The position numbers and the translations under genes were made by a program. A stretch of 64,000 nucleotides of DNA from Alkalihalobacterium elongatum (lineage in GTDB: Bacteria > Bacillota > Bacilli > Bacillales > Bacillaceae_F). Of the stretch, positions 19,359 to 27,873 are shown in pieces (the stretch's first letter is position 1; each line of letters starts with the position of its first letter). Below the pieces are notes generated by a model that was not told where the DNA came from, did not search any database, and saw only the letters and a list, made by a program, of their open reading frames with translations. The stretch lies in the NCBI RefSeq assembly GCF_019024285.1, contig NZ_WMKZ01000005.1, positions 1 through 64,000 of the forward strand, written 5' to 3'.

Positions 19359-20483
19359 TTATCTAGTTTCTTTCCAGAACATGTAAGCAATGTAACAAGT
19401 GGCGAGAAATTTAGGATCTTTCAGATTGCCACCCAACCGTTCATTCATTCGCTTTAATCTGTAATGAAGTGTATTAATATGAATATGAAGGTGTTCTGCC
19501 GTGTCCTTTAAAGACATATGATAATGAAAATACGTTTCTAATGTTTCCATGAGCTCGGTATCATCAGATATTTTACCTAAGACCTTTTCTACCACTTCAA
19601 GCTTCATTTCTAGGCTTATTTCAGCAAGTATACCTTCTAACGTTAACTGTTCATAAAAAACGACTGGAGTAGCACTAGAAGCCGTCTGTAAGGCTCTCTT
19701 TGCTTCACTATATGACTTTAATACTAACTCTGGTGATTGTCTTGTACCAATACCGATAAAAATGGTAGTTTGGGTTAACTGTTCTAATTGCTTTCTTGAT
19801 GATTGCACACCCTGTAGAAAAGTTTCTTCATCTTTTAAATGTTTAAGACCTTTCAAGAGCAAAATCCGGCCTTGTCCAGCTCGTATAATTGTATCTTTAG
19901 CTTGATCAGGGAACAACAGTCGCAAGCGTTCATAGGTTTCCTTTTCTAGTAAATGAAGGTCTTCTTCATTCTTACTCTTTAGTTCGACTAAGACACATAT
20001 TCTTGAAAGTTCCATTGCGAGCCCTAACAACTCACCACGTGCGTGAAAACCTTCATCAAACTCACGGTTATGTAACCACTCATATACGAATGCTTCAATT
20101 CCTCGGACTTCAGTGTTTAACTTCTCAGCAGAATGTGCTTCTTGAATTATAAGTTCTGTCATCCGTTGAATTAGCTCGCCAAATGGAGCTACCGTTCGTG
20201 GGTCACCTGTGATCCCAATGACACCAATGACGTCATTTTGAAAAAAGATCGGTAAATTCAATCCCGCTTTTACACCTTGGAGCATATGAACATCAGCTTC
20301 AGTAATTTCCATCTTTTCTCTTGAATGAAAAACTCGTAAAGCACCTTCATGAAAAGTACCAACCCGTTGACGATCACTACTCGCAATGATCGTACCATCA
20401 TCATTAACAACAATAACCTCTTCATCAATGACTTTCGTAACTTCATTTACGATCCGTTGGGCTAATAGCGAAAGAAGTTTCAC
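19359..20483 (-). CDS. CdaR/PucR-family transcriptional regulator (sugar-diacid type)
   Basis: A 374-residue regulator. The N-terminal diacid-recognition domain (about 1-130: LAQRIVNEVTKVID, GVIGITGDP) is followed by a middle GGDEF-like linker region and a C-terminal PucR-type HTH (LETYFHYHMSLKDTAEHLHIHINTLHYRLKR, split near 315-350). Members sense glycerate, glycolate or glucarate-type acids. The location just upstream of glcDF suggests it controls them (inference). It starts with GTG, sharing one base with the psd stop (TAGTG). Confidence 0.88.
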   Translation of the reverse strand: MKLLSLLAQRIVNEVTKVIDEEVIVVNDDGTIIASSDRQRVGTFHEGALRVFHSREKMEITEADVHMLQGVKAGLNLPIFFQNDVIGVIGITGDPRTVAPFGELIQRMTELIIQEAHSAEKLNTEVRGIEAFVYEWLHNREFDEGFHARGELLGLAMELSRICVLVELKSKNEEDLHLLEKETYERLRLLFPDQAKDTIIRAGQGRILLLKGLKHLKDEETFLQGVQSSRKQLEQLTQTTIFIGIGTRQSPELVLKSYSEAKRALQTASSATPVVFYEQLTLEGILAEISLEMKLEVVEKVLGKISDDTELMETLETYFHYHMSLKDTAEHLHIHINTLHYRLKRMNERLGGNLKDPKFLATCYIAYMFWKETR

Positions 20484-21280
20484 TACTTTTCATCCTTTGT
20501 TGTATGTAGTGTACCTATTCTCATACCTACTTTTACATCTGTAGGGCATTGTAGCTGTGGATCGATATCGACTAAGCCTTGTTCAAATAAAAGAATGACC
20601 GTTGAACCAAACGTAAAATAGCCGATTTCCGTTCCTTTAGTCACCTCTTCTTCATGATGGGTAACCTCAATGCTATTTACATTTAATGCCCCAACTTTAA
20701 CAATCGCCATCCGTTTTTCATTTACGTCAATTTCGGTAATATGGCGATAATTTTTAGATAACGGTCGCTTTCCATACTCTAACCCTTGGCGGTTAACTGG
20801 ATACGATTTTCGACCTAGATACCAGCGCTCAAGGACTCGCCCAGAAATTGGACTATGAATACGGTGATAATGACTAGGACTTAAATAAAGAATAACAAAC
20901 GTACCTCCACAATACATTTGGCTCTTATTTGAACTACCGAGCATTTCTTCAAGTGTATAATCTTGGCCTTTCACACGGAAAGCAGACTGCTCATTCAATG
21001 GTCCAACATGAGCAAGTATACCGTCAACTGGACTTACGAGAACGCGTTCATCAGGATCTACTGGTCGAGTCCCCTCTTTTAGTCGTCTCGTAAACAATTC
21101 ATGTAAGCTTTTATATTCATGTAGTGGTTTTTCCATTTCATCTATATTTAAATTGTAAACTTTAGTAAAAGAACGGTTGATTCCTTTACTTAAACGAGAA
21201 GTCGTAAATGTGCGTAACAAATGTGAATTGAAACGATTTCCTGATAATTCTACAAACGTTCGATATAATTGCTTTTTCAC
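20483..21280 (-). CDS. psd: Phosphatidylserine decarboxylase
   Basis: A 265-residue pro-enzyme that makes phosphatidylethanolamine. Autocleavage at the FGST motif would convert Ser226 into the pyruvoyl group. DGILAHVG (near 89) and LSPSHYHRIHSPISG (near 134-148) are family motifs. GTG start behind GGAGG. Divergent from pssA, which makes its substrate; translationally joined to the CdaR-type gene. Confidence 0.94.
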   Translation of the reverse strand: MKKQLYRTFVELSGNRFNSHLLRTFTTSRLSKGINRSFTKVYNLNIDEMEKPLHEYKSLHELFTRRLKEGTRPVDPDERVLVSPVDGILAHVGPLNEQSAFRVKGQDYTLEEMLGSSNKSQMYCGGTFVILYLSPSHYHRIHSPISGRVLERWYLGRKSYPVNRQGLEYGKRPLSKNYRHITEIDVNEKRMAIVKVGALNVNSIEVTHHEEEVTKGTEIGYFTFGSTVILLFEQGLVDIDPQLQCPTDVKVGMRIGTLHTTKDEK

Positions 21281-21401
21281 AGAATACCTCCGAATAGATA
21301 TTACTTTTTTCTCTAGTAGGCGACAGTCCTTTATGATATCATAAAATTTTAAGACAATTCAATATCTACTCCATTTTTACATAAACTTAAGGAGTGAAGT
21401 T

Positions 21402-21941
21402 ATGTTTTTATTACACCACTTGGATCAATCTTTTAAGAAAATAAAAAGTCAAGCAGCGAACTTAATTACATTAATTAATTTAGGATTAGGTGCTATGGCG
21501 ATTTTATTTGTTTTACAAGGAGAACTAAGGACTAGTTTATTACTTATTACCATCGCTGGCGTATTCGATCGTCTCGACGGGATGGTCGCTCGAAAAATGA
21601 ATATTACTTCAGAACTTGGAAAACAATTGGATTCACTTAGTGATATCATTTCATTTGGTGTAGCTCCTGCCCTTTTATTATACCAAGGAATTCTAATTAC
21701 ATTTGGGATGCCAGGTGCATTTTTCGCCATTATTTTTATTGCTTGCGGAGCGATTCGACTTGCACGATTTAACGTTATGGAAACGAATGGCTTTTTTGTT
21801 GGACTACCAATAACAGCAGCGGGTCTCCTATTAACATTAAGTTTCTTACTTATTGGTTTCATCCCTGAATATGTCTTTATGTTCCTAACTTTAATTCTAG
21901 CATTTCTAATGATTGGTACGTTTAAAATAAAAAAAGTATAG
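21402..21941 (+). CDS. pssA: CDP-diacylglycerol-serine O-phosphatidyltransferase
   Basis: A 179-residue integral membrane enzyme that makes phosphatidylserine. The CDP-alcohol phosphotransferase motif DG-x2-AR-x8-G-x3-D-x3-D is intact (from DGMVARKM through LDSLSD, about 58-80). Several membrane helices. Ribosome site AAGGAG. Divergent from psd. Confidence 0.94.
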   Translation: MFLLHHLDQSFKKIKSQAANLITLINLGLGAMAILFVLQGELRTSLLLITIAGVFDRLDGMVARKMNITSELGKQLDSLSDIISFGVAPALLLYQGILITFGMPGAFFAIIFIACGAIRLARFNVMETNGFFVGLPITAAGLLLTLSFLLIGFIPEYVFMFLTLILAFLMIGTFKIKKV

Positions 21942-22000
21942 AATTTTATCAAAAAAACGAGAAAAAAATGGCATTTTTTCATGAAATTCTCTCTAAAGTC

Positions 22001-22029
22001 TTGACACTACAAGGTTTTCACGATTAAAT
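22001..22029 (+). promoter_or_regulatory. Sigma-A promoter of the HU gene
   Basis: TTGACA (22001-22006), 17-nt spacer, TTAAAT (22024-22029), about 45 bp before the HU start. Confidence 0.75.
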
Positions 22030-22074
22030 TTGAGATGCAGGCAATTATTTATAGTAATGAAAGGGAGTTTTTCC

Positions 22075-22347
22075 ATGAACAAGACAGATTTAATTAATTC
22101 AGTTGCTGAACAAGCAGAATTATCTAAAAAGGACGCAGCGAAAGCAGTAGACGCTGTATTTGAGAGTATTACTGACGCATTAAAAGATGGTGGAAAAGTT
22201 CAGTTAGTTGGATTTGGAAGCTTTGAAGTACGTGAGCGTTCTGCACGTAAAGGACGTAACCCACAAACTGGCGAAGAGATTGAAATTCCAGCTACTAAAA
22301 ACCCTGCGTTCAAACCTGGTAAACAATTAAAAGACGCTGTAAACTAA
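22075..22347 (+). CDS. hbs: HU-family histone-like DNA-binding protein
   Basis: A 90-residue HU protein ([20 protein letters not shown]). The DNA-binding arm includes [22 protein letters not shown] (split near 42-63) and ends in [15 protein letters not shown]. The ATG at 22075 follows AAGGGAG; the frame extending upstream to 22030 is promoter sequence. Own promoter and terminator. Confidence 0.95.
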   Translation: MNKTDLINSVAEQAELSKKDAAKAVDAVFESITDALKDGGKVQLVGFGSFEVRERSARKGRNPQTGEEIEIPATKNPAFKPGKQLKDAVN

Positions 22348-22365
22348 TTTTATATTTAGATGAAA

Positions 22366-22396
22366 AAGTAATGGACAAGCTCCATTGCTTTTTTTG
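22366..22396 (+). terminator. Terminator of the HU gene
   Basis: 10-bp stem AAGTAATGGA/TCCATTGCTT (one wobble), loop CAAGC, then seven T. Confidence 0.9.
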
Positions 22397-22440
22397 TTTG
22401 TTATAAAATTCCCCCTAATGAATTCAATTGGCTACTTTCA

Positions 22441-22473
22441 CCGAGGTTTCGTCCATTTATGCCGAAACCTCGG
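22441..22473. other. Isolated strong hairpin in the HU-adh intergenic region
   Basis: Perfect 11-bp stem CCGAGGTTTCG/CGAAACCTCGG with an 11-nt loop and no clean T tract. It may be a factor-assisted terminator isolating the sigma-54 promoter. The remaining 22397-22583 shows nothing else. Confidence 0.5.
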
Positions 22474-22583
22474 CACATTATTTTAATTTCTCATTCTAAT
22501 GCTCCCCCCTTACAACTTAAGGTTTCATCACTTTTAATCTTTTCGTCGATTTTTTCTTTTTACCATAATATCCCTTGATCTAT

Positions 22584-22602
22584 TAAGGATTTGCAGTCCT
22601 TA
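22584..22602. promoter_or_regulatory. Candidate enhancer (UAS) for the sigma-54 activator
   Basis: Inverted repeat TAAGGA-N7-TCCTTA, 65 bp upstream of the -24 element. NtrC-type activators bind palindromes at about this distance. A half-site-like CATCCTTAG follows at 22617-22625. Confidence 0.4.
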
Positions 22603-22666
22603 TTCTAGTAATCTCTCATCCTTAGAAGGTAATAATATTAACAAAATTTTAAAAATATTTTAACTT

Positions 22667-22682
22667 TGGCACAACGTTTGCA
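22667..22682 (+). promoter_or_regulatory. Sigma-54 (-24/-12) promoter of the alcohol dehydrogenase gene
   Basis: TGGCAC-AACGT-TTGCA is a full match to the consensus TGGCAC-N5-TTGCW, about 40 bp before the ATG. An NtrC-type activator with GAFTGA is encoded 3.6 kb away (26343-27806). Confidence 0.88.
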
Positions 22683-22720
22683 ATATGAGTTATGAATTCA
22701 AATTAAGGGGGAGTTTTACA

Positions 22721-23881
22721 ATGGCAAACGAACAAGTATATGGATTTTTTATTCCTAACGTCAATCTAATGGGGGTTGGTGCAGTTAAAGAAGCTGGACC
22801 ACGAGTGAAATCTTTAGGTTGTAAAAAAGCGTTAATCGTAACAGACGAAGGTTTAAATCAAATGGGTGTTGCAGATGAGGTCGCTAGCCTGATTCGTGAA
22901 GCTGGTGTTGAAGTTGAAATCTTCCCTGGTGCTGAACCGAACCCAACGGATACAAATGTACATGATGGATTAGCTGTTTATCAAAAAAACGGATGCGATG
23001 CGATCATTTCTTTAGGTGGCGGAAGTTCGCATGACTGCGCGAAAGGTATTGGTCTAGTTGCTGCAAACGGTGGAAAAATCCACGATTACGAAGGAGTGGA
23101 CCAATCAGCGTCACCGATGCCTCCACTTGTTGCAATTAATACAACTTCGGGTACTGCTAGTGAAATGACACGCTTTTGTATTATTACAGACACAGAAAGA
23201 AAAGTAAAAATGGCGATTGTAGACAAACATACTACACCAACAATCTCTATTAATGACCCTATCTTAACTGTAAAAAAACCTAAAGGACTAACAGCAGCTA
23301 CTGGTGTTGATGCATTGACTCACGCTGTTGAAGCTTATGTATCAACAAACGCAACACCAATTACTGATGCGTGCGCACTACAGGCTATGAAAATTATTAG
23401 TAAAAACTTACGTGCAGCCGTTGCGAACGGTGAAGATATCGAAGCGAGAAACCAAATGTCTTATGCTCAATTTTTAGCAGGAATGGCATTTAACAACGCA
23501 TCTTTAGGTTACGTCCATGCAATCGCTCACCAATTTGGCGGAATTTATAACTTACCTCATGGTGTATGTAACGCGATCCTATTGCCTCACGTTGAGCGAT
23601 TTAACTTAATTGCTAAACCAGAGCGCTTTGTCGATATCGCAGTTGCTTTAGGAGAAAATGTAAGCGGTTTATCTACAAGAGAAGCTGCTGAAAAGGCAAT
23701 CACAGCGATTGAAACACTAACGAAAGACGTTGGTATTCCAACAGGCTTTAAAGAGCTAGGAGCTAAAGAAGAAGACATTCCTGTACTAGCTGAAAACGCA
23801 ATGAGAGATGCTTGCGCATTGACGAACCCACGCAAAGCGACGATGGATGAGCTTCAAGAAATTATCCGCGCTTCTTATTAA
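22721..23881 (+). CDS. Iron-containing (type III) alcohol dehydrogenase
   Basis: A 386-residue NAD-dependent alcohol dehydrogenase. The nucleotide-binding region has ISLGGGSSHDCAKG (about 96-109), and the metal ligands Asp197, His201, His266 and His280 are all present. It likely oxidises ethanol or another primary alcohol to an aldehyde. The ATG at 22721 follows AAGGGGGAG, so the frame open from 22685 is an over-extension. Transcribed from the sigma-54 promoter, with the aldehyde dehydrogenase next. Confidence 0.92.
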   Translation: MANEQVYGFFIPNVNLMGVGAVKEAGPRVKSLGCKKALIVTDEGLNQMGVADEVASLIREAGVEVEIFPGAEPNPTDTNVHDGLAVYQKNGCDAIISLGGGSSHDCAKGIGLVAANGGKIHDYEGVDQSASPMPPLVAINTTSGTASEMTRFCIITDTERKVKMAIVDKHTTPTISINDPILTVKKPKGLTAATGVDALTHAVEAYVSTNATPITDACALQAMKIISKNLRAAVANGEDIEARNQMSYAQFLAGMAFNNASLGYVHAIAHQFGGIYNLPHGVCNAILLPHVERFNLIAKPERFVDIAVALGENVSGLSTREAAEKAITAIETLTKDVGIPTGFKELGAKEEDIPVLAENAMRDACALTNPRKATMDELQEIIRASY

Positions 23882-24017
23882 GGAGAAAACTTAGGGAATT
23901 TCATAAGGTCCAACTGGAATCGTTTACTTTACTTATTGATTAATGAAGTCCAAACACAAACATAAAGGTTAAGAAATTCGGTTCGTAAAATAGTTCGCAA
24001 ATCACAATCACAAATCG

Positions 24018-24044
24018 GGATGGGTCTATTCCCATCCTTTATTT
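24018..24044 (+). terminator. Hairpin between the alcohol and aldehyde dehydrogenase genes
   Basis: 7-bp GC-rich stem GGATGGG/CCCATCC, loop TCTATT, then TTTATTT. As no second promoter is evident before the aldehyde dehydrogenase gene, it may be a partial terminator that tunes the ratio. Confidence 0.6.
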
Positions 24045-24066
24045 CATATATATGGAGGTAATGGAC

Positions 24067-25587
24067 ATGATTTACGCAAACCCTGGGGAACTCAACTCAA
24101 AAGTAACATTTAAAAAGCGCTATGAAAATTATATTAACGGAGAATGGACAGCTCCTGTTAACGGTGAGTATTTTGAAAATAAAACACCGGTTACAGGCCA
24201 AGTTTTTTGTGAAGTTGCTCGTTCATCAGCTGATGATATTGAGCATGCTCTTGATGCCGCACACGCAGCCAAAACGAGCTGGGGAATGACGTCGCCTACT
24301 GAACGTGCAAATATCTTAAATAAAATCGCTGATCGCATGGAAGAAAACTTAGAAACGCTTGCGGTTGCTGAAACGTGGGAAAACGGAAAAGCCGTTCGTG
24401 AAACGTTAAATGCTGATATTCCACTTGCGATTGACCACTTCCGCTATTTTGCTGGTGTCGTTCGTAGCCAAGAAGGAAGTATTTCGCAAATCGACAATAA
24501 CACAGTTGCGTATCATTTCCATGAACCACTAGGTGTGGTTGGGCAAATTATTCCGTGGAACTTCCCTATTTTAATGGCTGTTTGGAAACTAGCTCCTGCA
24601 CTTGCTGCTGGAAACTGCATTGTCCTCAAGCCAGCCGAGCAAACGCCAGTTTCAATTATGGTTCTTATGGAACTAATTGAAGACTTACTTCCTAAAGGTG
24701 TTGTAAACATCGTCAATGGATTCGGTGTCGAAGCAGGAAAGCCACTCGCTTCAAGTGATCGCATTGCAAAAATTGCATTTACTGGTGAAACAACCACAGG
24801 TCGTTTAATTATGCAATATGCATCTGAAAATATCATTCCAGTCACGCTTGAGCTTGGTGGAAAATCACCGAATATCTTCTTCCCAGACATTATGGAAAAA
24901 GATGATGCCTTTTTTAATAAAGCGATTGAAGGGTTTGTTATGTTCGCCCTAAACCAAGGTGAGGTGTGTACATGCCCGTCTCGAGCACTTGTTCATGAGT
25001 CTATTTATGAGCCGTTTATGGAGCGCGTCTTACAACGTGTAGAAGCAATCAAAACAGGTAACCCACTAGATACAGATACAATGATGGGAGCACAGGCTTC
25101 TCAAGAACAGCTAGAAAAAATCCTTTCCTACTTAGAAATTGGAAAGCAAGAAGGTGCACAATGCTTAATTGGTGGAGAGCGAAATGAGCTCGGTAATGAA
25201 TTTAAAGATGGTTATTATGTGAAGCCAACCGTTTTTAAAGGTGACAACAGCATGCGGATTTTCCAAGAGGAGATCTTCGGTCCTGTTGTAGCTGTGACAA
25301 CGTTTAAAGACGCTGAACAAGCACTTGCCATTGCCAACGACACTTTATACGGATTAGGGGCTGGTGTATGGTCTCGTAACATTAATACTGCCTACCGCTT
25401 TGGTCGTAACATTGAAGCTGGACGTGTATGGACGAATTGTTACCACGCTTATCCTGCTCATGCCGCATTTGGTGGCTACAAGAAGTCTGGTATCGGTCGA
25501 GAAAATCATAAAATGATGCTCAGCCATTACCAACAAACGAAAAACATGCTCGTGAGCTATAGTGAAGATGCATTAGGTTTCTTTTAA
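24067..25587 (+). CDS. NAD-dependent (acet)aldehyde dehydrogenase, ExaC/AcoD type
   Basis: A 506-residue ALDH-superfamily enzyme. Catalytic Cys301 in [10 protein letters not shown], general base Glu262 in LELGGKSP, and Asn165 in PWNFP. The N-terminal MIYANPG and the length of 506 match the ExaC/AcoD acetaldehyde dehydrogenase group, oxidising the aldehyde made by the upstream ADH to the acid. The ATG at 24067 is 8 nt after GGAGG; the ATG at 24061 is too close. Confidence 0.9.
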   Translation: MIYANPGELNSKVTFKKRYENYINGEWTAPVNGEYFENKTPVTGQVFCEVARSSADDIEHALDAAHAAKTSWGMTSPTERANILNKIADRMEENLETLAVAETWENGKAVRETLNADIPLAIDHFRYFAGVVRSQEGSISQIDNNTVAYHFHEPLGVVGQIIPWNFPILMAVWKLAPALAAGNCIVLKPAEQTPVSIMVLMELIEDLLPKGVVNIVNGFGVEAGKPLASSDRIAKIAFTGETTTGRLIMQYASENIIPVTLELGGKSPNIFFPDIMEKDDAFFNKAIEGFVMFALNQGEVCTCPSRALVHESIYEPFMERVLQRVEAIKTGNPLDTDTMMGAQASQEQLEKILSYLEIGKQEGAQCLIGGERNELGNEFKDGYYVKPTVFKGDNSMRIFQEEIFGPVVAVTTFKDAEQALAIANDTLYGLGAGVWSRNINTAYRFGRNIEAGRVWTNCYHAYPAHAAFGGYKKSGIGRENHKMMLSHYQQTKNMLVSYSEDALGFF

Positions 25588-25619
25588 AATCATCGATAAC
25601 TTATAAGGGAGTGAACGTA

Positions 25620-26276
25620 TTGTCAGATAAAGAGATATTATATAAAAAATCAACATTTAATCGTTTGGGAGAACTTAATAAGTATGTACCCGATTCGTTT
25701 AGAGCTTTTTTAAACTTTGATCAGCAAGCGTTAAGTAGTGGTGAATTAACGACCAAACAAAAAGAGCTCATTGCCGTAGCAATTGCTCATATTACAGGCT
25801 GCCCGTATTGCATTGACCTTCATGTCAACAACAGTAAAAAAGAAGAAGTGACACTTGAGGAGTTAACAGAATCAATAATGGTGGCAACAGCTCTTAAAGC
25901 TGGTTCCGCACTCGCTCACGGTGTCAATGCACTGAATTCGTATACGGACGACAAAGAGGTACTCTACAAACAACAATACTTTGATCGGATTATGGAATTT
26001 TCCAAAATCACAGGAGACTCTTTTGCCGCATTTATTGACTTTGATCAAAAAGCACTTAAAGACGGGGCTTTATCAAGCAAAGAAAAAGAGTTAATCGCAG
26101 TAGCTTGTGCACATACGACAGGCTGCCCATATTGTATTGACCTTCATACAAAAGCAGCTAAAAAAGCAGGCGCTTCATTAAATGAACTCGCAGAGGCCGT
26201 TATGGTGGCAACAGCTCTAAAGGCTGGATCAGCACTTGCTCATGCTGTGAATATGCTCGAAGCTTATGATGCCTAA
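25620..26276 (+). CDS. Tandem AhpD/carboxymuconolactone-decarboxylase-like protein (two domains)
   Basis: 218 residues made of two near-identical AhpD-like repeats. Each holds GCPYCIDLH (Cys61, Cys64, His68 and Cys169, Cys172, His176) and VATALKAGSALAH. AhpD proteins use the CxxC-His set for peroxide reduction or thiol exchange, and normal members have one domain. The TTG at 25620 is spaced correctly after AAGGGAG; a GTG at 25611 overlaps that site. Third gene of the alcohol block, possibly a redox protector against aldehyde or peroxide stress (inference). Confidence 0.85.
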   Translation: MSDKEILYKKSTFNRLGELNKYVPDSFRAFLNFDQQALSSGELTTKQKELIAVAIAHITGCPYCIDLHVNNSKKEEVTLEELTESIMVATALKAGSALAHGVNALNSYTDDKEVLYKQQYFDRIMEFSKITGDSFAAFIDFDQKALKDGALSSKEKELIAVACAHTTGCPYCIDLHTKAAKKAGASLNELAEAVMVATALKAGSALAHAVNMLEAYDA

Positions 26277-26283
26277 TATCACG

Positions 26284-26323
26284 AAAAGTGAGAACCGAAT
26301 CCAACTGGATGGTTCTCACTTTT
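26284..26323. terminator. Bidirectional terminator, AhpD-like gene / sigma-54 regulator
   Basis: 13-bp stem AAAAGTGAGAACC/GGTTCTCACTTTT, extended by an inner ATCC/GGAT pairing; A and T runs on both sides. Confidence 0.92.
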
Positions 26324-26342
26324 TGCTACTCAAAACACGAGT

Positions 26343-27806
26343 TCAGCCATGCCCTTTTTCATTTAATATGTAACGTAATTTTCTTACGGTAATATTCAGT
26401 TTCTTGGATGCTTCTTTTCGATTTCCTAACGTGTCACGAAGCGCTTTATATACAAATGCTTTTTCAACGACTTCTTCTAACCTTTTGATATTGTCTTTGA
26501 CTAGCTCTAAATCAAGCTCCTCTTGCCCTTCTAAAAGATCGACCATTTCTGCATTCCAACCATCTAGAAAATGTTTAAGATCAGACTTTGAAAAGTCTTT
26601 AACGACAAGTGATGAGTCTGTCTTTTCTACTTTTCTTTCAATCGGAATTACCTTTTTCGCGTCTCTAATATTCACAGGTAAGTAGTCGGGGGTTATAACG
26701 GTCGTTTCCCCTTCTGCTAATGCGACAGCTCTCGTCACAACATTCGATAATTCGCGAATATTTCCCGGCCAATAATGGTTTTCCATCATCCCCATTGTAT
26801 CGTTTGAAAACTCGACACCAGGATACTTTTCCAACAACTTTTGGATAAGCAGTGGTAGATCTTCTTTTCTCTCTCGTAAAGGTGGGATTTGTAATTTCAC
26901 GACATCAAGACGATAGAGTAGATCTTCCCGAAACGAACCGTTACGTACGGCCTCATGTAAATTGGCATGTGAGGCAGCAATAATTCTCGCATTCGTCCTT
27001 AACGTATGCTCACTACCTACTCTCATAAATTCTCTCGTCTCTAACACTCGTAAAAGCTTCACTTGGATGGCTGGTGAGGCTTCTGCTATTTCATCGAGAA
27101 ACAGCGTTCCATGGCTCGCAATCTCAAATAAGCCCTTTCGCTGCTGACCAGCTCCAGTAAAAGCCCCTTTTTCATGTCCAAATAATTCACTTTCAAGCAA
27201 AGTTTCTGTTAAAGCTCCACAGTTTAAGCCAATAAACGGATTTTGGACACGATGACTCGCTTCGTGAATAAAACGAGCCAGCACCTCTTTTCCTGTTCCC
27301 GTTTCACCTTCTAGTAAAATATTAATATTTTTTCCTGCAAACTTATAAGCCATCTTCAGCATCGTATTCATTGATGCCGTATGCCCCGTAACCATCCCTA
27401 TTTGTTGAGCAACTTTATTAATTTCTTCATCTAAATAAGCTCCTGGTATATGCAGTAAGTTATCAATATGCTTTTCTAGTTCATCTATATCATCAAACGG
27501 TTTTTCAATATAGTCATTGGCACCATTTTTAATCGCATCAACAGCTGTTTTTACCGTACTATAGCCTGTCATAATAATCACTTTACAAGAAGGCATTTTC
27601 TTCTTTATCATTTGTAACACTTGCAAGCCATTCGTGTCTGGCATTTTTAAATCAACCATTGCTAGGTGAAAATCCTTTTGCTCTAGGTGATCAAGTACTT
27701 CCTGATGAGTTCTAGCGACACTTACTTCATAGCCTTTTTTCGTAAACAAATAACTTAAAAAGTTACCAATTTCATATTCATCATCAACAACGAGTAATCT
27801 TGTCAT
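26343..27806 (-). CDS. NtrC-type sigma-54-dependent response regulator
   Basis: A 487-residue regulator. Receiver domain (about 1-120) with phospho-acceptor Asp52; AAA+ sigma-54 interaction domain with Walker A GETGTGKE (167-174) and the GAFTGA loop (214-219); and a C-terminal Fis-type HTH (GNRKEASKKLNITVRKLRYIL split near 460-480). Cognate kinase is the gene just upstream. The only -24/-12 promoter I found in the window precedes the Fe-ADH gene at 22721, the likely target. Ribosome site AAGGAG. Confidence 0.93.
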   Translation of the reverse strand: MTRLLVVDDEYEIGNFLSYLFTKKGYEVSVARTHQEVLDHLEQKDFHLAMVDLKMPDTNGLQVLQMIKKKMPSCKVIIMTGYSTVKTAVDAIKNGANDYIEKPFDDIDELEKHIDNLLHIPGAYLDEEINKVAQQIGMVTGHTASMNTMLKMAYKFAGKNINILLEGETGTGKEVLARFIHEASHRVQNPFIGLNCGALTETLLESELFGHEKGAFTGAGQQRKGLFEIASHGTLFLDEIAEASPAIQVKLLRVLETREFMRVGSEHTLRTNARIIAASHANLHEAVRNGSFREDLLYRLDVVKLQIPPLRERKEDLPLLIQKLLEKYPGVEFSNDTMGMMENHYWPGNIRELSNVVTRAVALAEGETTVITPDYLPVNIRDAKKVIPIERKVEKTDSSLVVKDFSKSDLKHFLDGWNAEMVDLLEGQEELDLELVKDNIKRLEEVVEKAFVYKALRDTLGNRKEASKKLNITVRKLRYILNEKGHG

Positions 27807-27873
27807 TCGAACACTCCTTACGTTTGAGAGCTTTACACTATCATGAAAAAACTTAGTTTTGTTTTACTAGATG

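Noticed and set aside
21449-21982. 177-residue minus-strand frame opposite pssA
   Set aside because: pssA carries the full CDP-alcohol phosphotransferase motif; the antisense frame has no recognisable features.
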